A stretch of DNA of 64,000 nucleotides, from the IMG/VR virus record IMGVR_UViG_3300025009_000068, positions 25,433-89,432 of that record. One strand, given 5' to 3'. Below the pieces are notes generated by a model. The model did not search any database and had not been told where the DNA came from. It saw nothing but the letters and a program-made list of their open reading frames with translations. This DNA is from a virus. The position numbers and the translations under genes are program-made. Shown piece after piece: positions 58,843 to 64,000 of the stretch; within the stretch, counting starts at the first letter, position 1, and the number at the start of each line of letters is the position of its first letter.

Positions 58843-58899
58843 CCCTGTGTGGTGGAGCCGAAGCTGGCAACTTGAGAGTGCTACAATGATCCGTGGAAT
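58838..58899 (+). repeat. attC6 remnant
   Basis: CCTGTGTGGTGGAGCCGAAGC and the following GTGCTAC...TCCGTGG align with the left half of attC4 (GGAGCCGAAGC, GTGCTACGGAAGTCCGTGG), but the right arm and GTTRRRY box are missing. The element is cut off at the palindrome starting at 58900, marking the eroded right edge of the array. Confidence 0.65.
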
Positions 58900-58962
58900 G
58901 CCTTGAAGGGAAGGGCTTGCTTTTTTACGCCACCAACGCAAGCCCTCCCATCCCTTCAAGGC
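58900..58962. terminator. Long palindrome between convergent genes
   Basis: GCCTTGAAGGGAAGGGCTTGC (start 58900) pairs with the arm 58938-58962 ending CCCTTCAAGGC, with a 4-base bulge and a T6-containing loop. It lies between the last cassette and a leftward phage gene. It is formed by two opposed dispersed-motif copies and is probably a bidirectional terminator. Confidence 0.65.
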
Positions 58963-58988
58963 CGCATCAAATTCTTCCTTCTTAACCG

Positions 58989-59417
58989 TCAAACCACTCC
59001 CCACTCCACCAACTCTCTCTTGTACTTCTCCCCCTCGGCATGGATCAGCGCATGCATCCTGATCGCCCCGTCATTTCCTTCACCGAGCACACCCCGGTCG
59101 ATAACGAACTCATCGCCCTCATCGAGAATGCACACACTCCCCGTTCCACTGCTGTTCCTTTTCCGCCTATCCACAAATCTCCAGTCCTTCAAGCGAAGCC
59201 GGCAGCGCGCCCGAGCTGGAGCGATGAGTGTGCCGTCCGGATTCTTTTCCTCTTCGAAGTCGAGGTAGAGGTCTACGTGGCGTGGGAGGGGGTTGGAGTA
59301 GAGATTGAGGGGAGGGTTTGAGTTGGGGAGAGGGTTGGAGTTGGAATGTGAGGCAAGAGATGACGTGGATTGCCTTGAAGGGGAAGGGCTGTCTTTGGTG
59401 TTGCCGTAATCAGTCAT
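58989..59417 (-). CDS. Unknown protein with Ser/Asn-rich N-terminus
   Basis: 142 aa; AAAGGAG before the ATG at 59417. Low-complexity Ser/Pro/Asn start (part of it encoded by a dispersed-motif copy at 59372), then a domain (VDLYLDFEEEKNPDGTLIAP, RCRLRLKDWRFVDRRKRNSS, FVIDRGVLGEGNDGAIRMHA). No family is recognised. Last gene of the leftward 64-59 kb cluster. Confidence 0.5.
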   Translation of the reverse strand: MTDYGNTKDSPSPSRQSTSSLASHSNSNPLPNSNPPLNLYSNPLPRHVDLYLDFEEEKNPDGTLIAPARARCRLRLKDWRFVDRRKRNSSGTGSVCILDEGDEFVIDRGVLGEGNDGAIRMHALIHAEGEKYKRELVEWGVV

Positions 59418-59433
59418 GGATGCCTTTCTCCTT

Positions 59434-60162
59434 TCAAGGTTTCTTGTATTTCAACAGATCCTGTTTGATGACATAAGCTTTTCCGTGTTGCTCGCATAAG
59501 GCCACGGCATCTTCAAGAAACTTCCCCCAATCAATGGCGGCCGCCCGTTTGTCGTGGTTCCATTTTCCGATTTTGAACGTATCCACGTAGAGCATGGCGG
59601 CCTCCATAATCATCAGCGACTCGCTCGGCACAATGACTGGCTCGATACTGGCCCACGTCCGGATGTTTCTGGATTGAGCTCGGTAAAGCATTTCGATGCG
59701 ATTCATCGGAAGCGCGGCATTGGGCTCCCATTTCAGCGACAAGGCGCTACTGTAAAACGTGAGGGTAGCTCCAATCTGAGAGTTGGATGCCGACAAAAGA
59801 TCAAAATCGCGGCATGCTTCCATTCCTCCCTTGGTCAGAATGTTGACAGAGTTTCCATGGTCTGTGATGATTTTGATTGCGTCCCTTGTCCTCCAGTGCT
59901 CCGTGCCGATACAGTAGGGGTCGCACGAGAAGCACAAGAACACGGGTTCGGAAAGCTGGCCGACTCGCGTCATGTCCCGCTTCAATCGTTCAAGGACATC
60001 GGGGGCCGGGGTCACTTTCGAATGGAACTCTTTCCGACTCACGTAAAATGGAGCGTAGCAGTAGAGACAGCCATGAGTGCAGCCCTTGTAGAGATTAGCT
60101 GCATATCCATGGTCGGCATACTCACCGGCCCGGCCGGATGGCGTGTAAATTAAAGGCCTCAT
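59434..60162 (-). CDS. Radical SAM protein, spore-photoproduct-lyase-like
   Basis: 242 aa; GGAGG ten bases before the ATG at 60162. The N-terminus NLYKGCTHGCLYCYAPFYVS carries CxxxCxxC for a 4Fe-4S cluster. FLCFSCDPYCIGTEHWRTRD, VNILTKGGMEACRDFDLLSA and TWASIEPVIVPSESLMIMEA fit the SplB-like branch (partial TIM barrel). In the family these repair dimers or act on nucleic acid or peptides; the substrate here is unknown. Together with the DenV-like enzyme it suggests UV-damage handling. Confidence 0.75.
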   Translation of the reverse strand: MRPLIYTPSGRAGEYADHGYAANLYKGCTHGCLYCYAPFYVSRKEFHSKVTPAPDVLERLKRDMTRVGQLSEPVFLCFSCDPYCIGTEHWRTRDAIKIITDHGNSVNILTKGGMEACRDFDLLSASNSQIGATLTFYSSALSLKWEPNAALPMNRIEMLYRAQSRNIRTWASIEPVIVPSESLMIMEAAMLYVDTFKIGKWNHDKRAAAIDWGKFLEDAVALCEQHGKAYVIKQDLLKYKKP

Positions 60163-60165
60163 GAT

Positions 60166-60318
60166 TTATTTTCCTCCCCTCACCTCCACCCTAATCCTCT
60201 GCAACCATCCACACACTCGAGCGGTCCACTTCCATCGATGCTCATGATGCTTGAAGTCGCTACATGTCCACGCCATTTTGAGGCGATGCTTTTTTGTCGG
60301 CATGATCGTGCCCCCCAT
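60166..60318 (-). CDS. 50-aa basic protein
   Basis: 50 aa; AAGGA before the ATG at 60318, and its end supplies the GGAGG of the radical SAM gene, so translation is probably coupled. Reads MGGTIMPTKKHRLKMAWTCS, then H/W/K-rich and Arg/Val-rich. Located between DUF1643 and radical SAM genes with 3-6 bp gaps. Function unknown. Confidence 0.6.
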   Translation of the reverse strand: MGGTIMPTKKHRLKMAWTCSDFKHHEHRWKWTARVCGWLQRIRVEVRGGK

Positions 60319-60324
60319 TTTCCT

Positions 60325-60810
60325 TCAAGGATATTTCAAAAGCTTGGCGTCTCCCTTAACATACAATGGGTGCCATGGTGCTCCGTCTTTCGTGAGCTTC
60401 AAACATTTGATCTTTCCTTGTTCGCTCTCACGCCTCAATAATTCCATTACTTCCATGTCCCTATGCATATGTCTTCCGTGAGTGCCCCACGCAGCCACAA
60501 TCAACGCAACCTCTCTGGAATAAGCATCAACCCATGTATCATTTTCGGGGCCGACAGGGATGGGATGAGCTAACATGACCTTGGGGTCGGTAGCTCGAAC
60601 CGCAAACAGATTGCACATGACTATTCCGCCATATCCCCAGGATGCGGCAAACCGCATGCATCGCCTTATGGTGGGGTCGTCCTCGGTCTCGGTTGCAGTG
60701 GATGGATTAAGACCGATCCAAAGCATGCCAGGAAGACTGGTATTCCAAACCCTGGAAAGGGAATAGCGATACGTGCGGCATTTCGAGAATATGGCTGATT
60801 TTGTTATCAT
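60325..60810 (-). CDS. DUF1643 family protein
   Basis: 161 aa; GAAGGG before the ATG at 60810. YRYSLSRVWNTSLPGMLWIG, LNPSTATETEDDPTIRRCMR and FAASWGYGGIVMCNLFAVRA match DUF1643 throughout, with the family's L-N-P-S-T-A core and N-L-F-A motif. The biochemical role is not known. DUF1643 is frequent in phages and mobile DNA. Confidence 0.8.
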   Translation of the reverse strand: MITKSAIFSKCRTYRYSLSRVWNTSLPGMLWIGLNPSTATETEDDPTIRRCMRFAASWGYGGIVMCNLFAVRATDPKVMLAHPIPVGPENDTWVDAYSREVALIVAAWGTHGRHMHRDMEVMELLRRESEQGKIKCLKLTKDGAPWHPLYVKGDAKLLKYP

Positions 60811-60816
60811 GTTGTT

Positions 60817-61536
60817 TTACCCTTCTTTTATATTACCTCTTTTCCCTTCTTCGCCACAATCCCGAAACCCGCTCCACCCCATTTTACAAGCATAATTTAT
60901 GCATGCACTATACGAATGACACTCTTCCGCGATGCTGTTTCCCAGGCACTTATGCCGCTTCGTCCCCTCCTTTGCTTTGATCGGAAAGCACACCTTCACA
61001 TCCCCTTCTTCCTTCTCGCCCACTTCCTTCCCACCGCCACCCTTCCTCCGAACCTCCTTCCTCTCATACCGAGGCAACATCTTCTCCGCCATCTCCCGTG
61101 CAAGCTCCCGTTTCTCCCGGTGTGAGATTTCGGCGCAGCTCTGGCAGTACCCGGTAAACCTTCTGCTGTCGCTCCCGGTCCTGGCGATGGTGTACTCTTT
61201 CCCGCAGGTTCCCTTGCAGAGATACGTGATCGTGGCCTGTCCCGAAAAGAGCGAGCAGGACGGCCAGGTGATGCGGTGATTGTATTTCTGGTAGTTGGCA
61301 AGGTAGAATTTCGGGTTTTGCCTGGCTATTTCGTGGATGGCATCGATGTAGCCATTGGAGGTTGGGGATTCGGATTCTGATCCGGAAGCTATCTTACAGA
61401 AGAACCTGTTGAACTTGCCGCCATCCTTTCCATGAAGGTCGGAATCTACGTGGTTGCAGTGCCGGCATAGTGTTCCGTCGGGACCCGGGCCGTGGAGTGC
61501 TACCATGGGGTTTCTATGGCGTGGCTGGTATGACAT
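60817..61536 (-). CDS. Cys-rich (multiple zinc knuckle) protein
   Basis: 239 aa; AAAGGAG upstream. Cys/His pairs: LCRHCNHVDSDLH...FFCKIA; YLCKGTCGKEY...YCQSCAEISH; HKCLGNSIAEECHSYSACIN and YACKMGW. At least three metal sites are likely. A Lys/Gly/Glu linker separates the last. No family is recognised; DNA or RNA binding is plausible. Confidence 0.55.
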   Translation of the reverse strand: MSYQPRHRNPMVALHGPGPDGTLCRHCNHVDSDLHGKDGGKFNRFFCKIASGSESESPTSNGYIDAIHEIARQNPKFYLANYQKYNHRITWPSCSLFSGQATITYLCKGTCGKEYTIARTGSDSRRFTGYCQSCAEISHREKRELAREMAEKMLPRYERKEVRRKGGGGKEVGEKEEGDVKVCFPIKAKEGTKRHKCLGNSIAEECHSYSACINYACKMGWSGFRDCGEEGKRGNIKEG

Positions 61537-61603
61537 GGCTGGGAAGGTTCTCCTTTCTTGGTGTCTTGGTGTCTTGGTGATTTATGTTTCGTGGCTCATC
61601 GCT

Positions 61604-61774
61604 TTATCGCTTCACTACTCGAGGCGCCGGGTTGGGTGCATGGCTGGGCTCAACGCGCCCTTCCGCCCTTGAAGCTCTCGCCGCGGCTTGGCAAAGCCCC
61701 ATGGCGAACATGCCGACAAACACTCCGACAAACAGGCCAAGAAGAAAAATGCTGATACTTGACAATGAAATCAT
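61604..61774 (-). CDS. Small one-TM protein
   Basis: 56 aa; GAAGGGG before the ATG at 61774, which overlaps the stop of the methyltransferase remnant (ATGA). A single TM helix rich in Gly/Val/Phe (ISIFLLGLFVGVFVGMFAMG) followed by a basic tail. Resembles DUF3789-type small membrane proteins of phages. Function unknown. Confidence 0.6.
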   Translation of the reverse strand: MISLSSISIFLLGLFVGVFVGMFAMGLCQAAARASRAEGRVEPSHAPNPAPRVVKR

Positions 61775-61950
61775 TTATCCCCTTCCCTTTTCCCCTCCCT
61801 CAATTCCATGATTGCCGCCATGAATTCCTCGATAAACACCGCTGCCGTCCTGGGGTTGATCGCATTTCCCGCAAGCCTCAAGAGTCCGACTCGGCTACCT
61901 TGCCACGCTTCTTTGGGGCTGAGCGGGAAAGTGGAGACTTGTCCTATGTT
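61771..61950 (-). pseudogene. C-terminal remnant of a C5 DNA methyltransferase
   Basis: 59 open codons ending at a TGA, with no start. GSRVGLLRLAGNAINPRTAA followed by VFIEEFMAAIMEL is the conserved motif X end (G-N-A-I/V-x-P-x-x-A) of phage cytosine-5 methyltransferases. The HNH gene ends exactly one codon upstream (stops at 61954-61956 and 61951-61953), and no methyltransferase N-terminus lies on its other side. The gene was probably destroyed by HNH insertion plus deletion. Confidence 0.7.
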
Positions 61951-61953
61951 CTA

Positions 61954-62475
61954 TCAGTCAGCAACCCGAACCAGGTGTCCCTTGGCTCCAGGTGCATCTC
62001 CCGGTAATCGCTTTACTACAAGAAATGGATCACCGTGCTTTTTGACTCTTTGATAGTGCTTCATGCACAAGCCAAGACCCTTGACTGGAGAATCGCAATA
62101 CTCACAAGTCCTGTTTGCGTTCTTGGATAGCCATTCTGCATGATGAGCCTTTACGTGACATGACATGCAAAGGGTAATCAAATTTCTGATGTCGTTGTTT
62201 AGTGGATCGTGGTCTTTGTGGTGGACTTGGAGGTACTCATTCCCGCCGCATTGTTCACATTCTGTTTTGGCAAATTTTGCAGATCGTGCTCGGCTTGTTT
62301 GTTCATTCAAAACCCTTATGCCTCTTATGGATAATCCAGAGCATGTCAGGTCACAAAATCGTCTTGCCATGAATCGCGTGAAATCTTCACGCCTTCCATT
62401 GTAATACTTTCTCTCCATTTTCTTTCCGCATTGCTCACAATATTTCGACGGACCTTCCTTGACGTGCTGAGGCAT
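61954..62475 (-). CDS. HNH endonuclease, probable homing enzyme
   Basis: 173 aa from the ATG at 62475 (GGGGG five bases upstream; the open frame extends 53 codons over the structured element). Order: zinc ribbon (KYCEQCGKKMERKYYNG...RRFCDLTC), HNH core (CEQCGGNEYLQVHHKDHDPL, NNDIRNLITLCMSCHVKAHH), C-terminal Cys knuckle (CEYCDSPVKGLGLCMKHYQR). Its position against a methyltransferase fragment suggests homing into that gene. Confidence 0.75.
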   Translation of the reverse strand: MPQHVKEGPSKYCEQCGKKMERKYYNGRREDFTRFMARRFCDLTCSGLSIRGIRVLNEQTSRARSAKFAKTECEQCGGNEYLQVHHKDHDPLNNDIRNLITLCMSCHVKAHHAEWLSKNANRTCEYCDSPVKGLGLCMKHYQRVKKHGDPFLVVKRLPGDAPGAKGHLVRVAD

Positions 62476-62488
62476 GGTATCCCCCAAT

Positions 62489-62559
62489 AAAAAAGCGCCA
62501 GGGGGTACCGGACCAACAACGGCCCCCGCATACCTTACGATATGCGGTTCCCTGACGCT
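62489..62559 (-). ncRNA. Three-way-junction RNA element with T-run upstream of HNH gene
   Basis: On the leftward strand: outer 10-bp stem AGCGTCAGGG with CCCTGGCGCT (one G-U), inner hairpin CCGCATA/TATGCGG (7 bp, 8-nt loop), second hairpin GGGCC/GGTCC (5 bp with one G-U, 6-nt loop), then TTTTTT. It ends 14 bp before the HNH start. May be an attenuator/terminator controlling HNH expression, or a small structured RNA. No known class is recognised. Confidence 0.55.
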
Positions 62560-62748
62560 AACTGAATGTCTTGAAACAAAAATAGCCATTACGGAGGCTC
62601 CCGGTTGTTGTTTGGTTTGGAGAGTATGCCTCAAATCAAGTATGAATGCAAGAAAAACACTTCGGTGGTTGACCTGTCATCGGCTACCTTGGTTTCGTCA
62701 ACAACATCCTTGGACGTCCTCATCCTCGTTCCCTCCGCCATTCCCCAT

Positions 62749-62895
62749 TTATCCACGTCCCTCCTCTCCACCCAAAGCCTCCCATCCCCAATTCACAAGA
62801 GCCATAAGCCCCGCCATTGCCCCGCCGCAGATTATGCCGACCGCCGCACAGGTCCAAAAGAGTTGCCATCCTTGAAGATCGAGAAGTGATTGCAT
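62749..62895 (-). CDS. 48-aa membrane protein
   Basis: 48 aa; GAAGGG nine bases before the ATG at 62895. MQSLLDLQGWQLFWTCAAVG followed by IICGGAMAGLMALVNWGW is one or two short hydrophobic segments with Gly/Ala packing, then an acidic end. Function unknown. Two further tiny frames follow before the structured element and are not called. Confidence 0.55.
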   Translation of the reverse strand: MQSLLDLQGWQLFWTCAAVGIICGGAMAGLMALVNWGWEALGGEEGRG

Positions 62896-62913
62896 GGTTT
62901 GTATCCCTTCCTA

Positions 62914-63234
62914 CTAGATATCCATCTCTACTAGACATCCCTCCCTGCCGGATAAAGAGAAAGAAGAGAAATGATTAAAGCGGCTCCAGCATTCGGCGCG
63001 GTACACGACACCCTTCAGACCTATGCGCCGGTCGCTCTTGCGGAGTGGTGCTCTCGGAGCCGCTGATTGGATTGCTGCGTCATGCCGATCGGTTCCGCCG
63101 CCGGGACTCACGACCGATGTCTCGAAGGCGACGGCGCTTCGTGATGGCGTTGGCTTGTCTGCCACGGTTGGCGTCGGCGCGGGATACTCCCCGATTACTA
63201 AACCAACTCCGCTGCTCGGGGCGCACCGACCCAT
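62914..63234 (-). CDS. Doubtful 106-aa frame overlapping the next gene
   Basis: Open frame with plausible codon use and the end G-V-V-Y-R-A-E-C-W-S-R-F-N-H-F-S-S-F, spaced normally from the membrane-protein gene. It lacks a ribosome site and overlaps the GTG-started frame at 63080-63364 by 155 bp. Either this is a spurious frame, or the two are one gene joined by a frameshift near 63230. Confidence 0.3.
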   Translation of the reverse strand: MGRCAPSSGVGLVIGEYPAPTPTVADKPTPSRSAVAFETSVVSPGGGTDRHDAAIQSAAPRAPLRKSDRRIGLKGVVYRAECWSRFNHFSSFSLSGREGCLVEMDI

Positions 63235-63364
63235 GAAACATATTGAATATGCTCATAACGGAGCTACGCAACAATGATCCATGTTCTCTTCTAACCAAGG
63301 TTGGCGAGTCATAGAATATCTTTTCTTTGGTATCAAGTGCTGCTTGGTGAGTCGGTCGATTCAC
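63080..63364 (-). CDS. 94-aa protein, GTG start, possible frameshifted gene
   Basis: GTG at 63364 preceded by GGAAGGGG at good distance. First 48 residues look normal (MNRPTHQAALDTKEKIFYDS...SVMSIFNMFHGSVRP); the rest is Arg-rich and less protein-like (ITKRRRLRDIGRESRRRNRS), which hints that the true frame shifts to 62914-63234. No family is recognised. Confidence 0.45.
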   Translation of the reverse strand: MNRPTHQAALDTKEKIFYDSPTLVRREHGSLLRSSVMSIFNMFHGSVRPEQRSWFSNRGVSRADANRGRQANAITKRRRLRDIGRESRRRNRSA

Positions 63365-63407
63365 GATTCTACCCCTTCCTTGTTCTTCTCGTTACTTGCT
63401 CTTCTCG

Positions 63408-63986
63408 TTACTTGCCATCATCGCCGCCCATCGCCTCCCCATCCATCGGCACCTTCCCACCCTCCACCACCTTCTTCCGTCTTCTCTCCTCCTGAAACGC
63501 CTTCAGATTCTCAGGCACACCCCTCGCTTTCGCAGCCTCGGACCTCGCCGCGGACAACGACTTGGCCATGAGGGAAGTTTTCAGCCTCATCCCGTGCTTC
63601 TGCTTGTACTCTTTGGGAGAGAGGCCGTGAAGAAAGAGGTGCTTCTGCGTGAGCTGCTTGAACTCTTTCCCGCATTCCAGGCAGATTACCTTGTCTTCCT
63701 GGATGGAGTCGGCAGGGGAGATAGTTGGGGAGATGGCGGGGAAAGCAGAGTTGGGAGTGGAGAGAGAGGCGTCAAAATCTTCCCCTTCAAGGCCTTCTTT
63801 TCCGAGCTTGTCCTTGAAGGATGGATGGAAGCCGGGAAAGAAAAGAGAGATCCCGCCACCATCTCTTCTGCTCACGGAAAGTTCTTCCATCTCCCTCTTC
63901 CTCATTCCGAGAAGGGTGGAGAACGCCCCTTCGAGATAGCCCTGGATCTCCTCGACCGTCATCCCGCGCTGCACCGCCTGGCTCAT
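63408..63986 (-). CDS. MucR/Ros-type zinc-finger regulator
   Basis: 192 aa, ATG at 63986 (window edge close). DKVICLECGKEFKQLTQKHL, then FLHGLSPKEYKQKHGMRLKT and SLMAKSLSAARSEAAKARG is the Ros/MucR Cys2-His2 domain with its basic flank. The N-terminal 90 residues are low-complexity and unlike host MucR. Likely a transcription regulator of phage or host genes. A dispersed-motif copy (63781) lies within it. Confidence 0.75.
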   Translation of the reverse strand: MSQAVQRGMTVEEIQGYLEGAFSTLLGMRKREMEELSVSRRDGGGISLFFPGFHPSFKDKLGKEGLEGEDFDASLSTPNSAFPAISPTISPADSIQEDKVICLECGKEFKQLTQKHLFLHGLSPKEYKQKHGMRLKTSLMAKSLSAARSEAAKARGVPENLKAFQEERRRKKVVEGGKVPMDGEAMGGDDGK

Positions 63987-64000
63987 GGTGAGTTGTGCCA

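Larger units (their letters stand above)
56415..58899 (+). mobile_element. Integron gene-cassette array without integrase (CALIN-like)
   Basis: Six short genes in one orientation, each followed by an attC site with RYYYAAC-type and GTTRRRY-type ends and imperfectly paired arms. Cassettes 3, 4 and 5 each begin with the exact complement of the R'' box in their own attC (GTTAGAC/GTCTAAC, GTTAGGC/GCCTAAC, GTTATGC/GCATAAC), which is what circular cassette insertion predicts. No intI is in the window. Left (cassette 1) and right (attC6) ends are eroded. The dispersed phage motif is absent inside, but present on both sides. Confidence 0.9.

Noticed and set aside
62526-62547. tRNA-like fold at the CCGCATA/TATGCGG hairpin
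   Set aside because: No T-loop or anticodon-arm consensus and no CCA-type acceptor; three-way junction with a T-run instead.
61954-62559. HNH gene plus upstream structured RNA as an IscB/OMEGA (HEARO-type) system
   Set aside because: The protein is only about 173 aa with no RuvC-like or bridge-helix region, and the RNA element is about 70 nt with a T-run, far from known omega RNAs.

Overview
The window is part of a double-stranded DNA tailed bacteriophage genome. The virion genes point to a short-tailed (podovirus-like) particle: large terminase, portal, scaffold, HK97-fold-type major capsid protein, a DUF6682 protein, an SU10-type adaptor, a tail-nozzle protein and a beta-helix tailspike. 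No ribosomal genes, tRNAs or bacterial housekeeping operons were found. The host is not identifiable. Sec-type signal peptides, a SleB-type endolysin, a putative lipoprotein in the lysis region and integron gene cassettes suggest a Gram-negative host, but this is inference.

Layout. (1) About 1-31.2 kb is one long leftward late region. In transcription order it holds an unknown leader gene, lysis genes (TM/coiled-coil protein, lipoprotein, holin-like protein, SleB endolysin), terminase, portal, four exported proteins, scaffold, capsid, decoration protein, adaptor, tailspike, two further receptor or carbohydrate-type proteins, second adaptor, tail nozzle and internal or tail proteins. (2) 31.24-32.08 kb is a divergent control region with an 18-bp operator-like palindrome. 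(3) 32.1-34.8 kb is a rightward cluster of small early genes, closed by a strong terminator hairpin. (4) 42.2 to 34.9 kb (leftward) carries repair and recombination functions (DenV-like glycosylase, RusA, VRR-NUC, deoxyribosyltransferase-like) and DNA-binding proteins, driven by a near-consensus promoter. (5) 42.2-42.75 kb is an AT-rich segment with GGTAACAG/CTGTTACC iterons in two opposed 11-bp-period arrays, a strong candidate replication origin. (6) 45.9 to 42.75 kb (leftward) encodes a Cro-like regulator and a primase-helicase. (7) 46.0-55.7 kb (rightward) encodes an HNH protein, a pentapeptide-repeat protein, a RecF/SbcC-like ATPase, a DnaQ-like exonuclease, a putative ssDNA-binding protein and RecD2. 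(8) A homing endonuclease overlaps the recD2 3' end. (9) 56.4-58.9 kb is an integron gene-cassette array with no integrase: six cassettes in one orientation, five intact attC sites and one attC remnant. (10) 64 to 59 kb (leftward) carries a MucR/Ros regulator, an HNH endonuclease abutting the tail of a C5 DNA methyltransferase, a DUF1643 protein and a radical SAM (spore-photoproduct-lyase-like) enzyme.

Main novelties. A phage carries a cluster of attC sites, and one cassette encodes a PAPS-reductase-family protein whose first CxxC cysteine is replaced by an in-frame UGA followed by a SECIS-like hairpin, a likely phage-borne selenoprotein. A 17-bp motif (consensus GCCTTGAAGGGGAGGGG) is scattered through coding and non-coding DNA of the whole phage but is absent from the cassette array and the homing endonuclease. 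Six genes embedded in the virion region carry N-terminal signal peptides.
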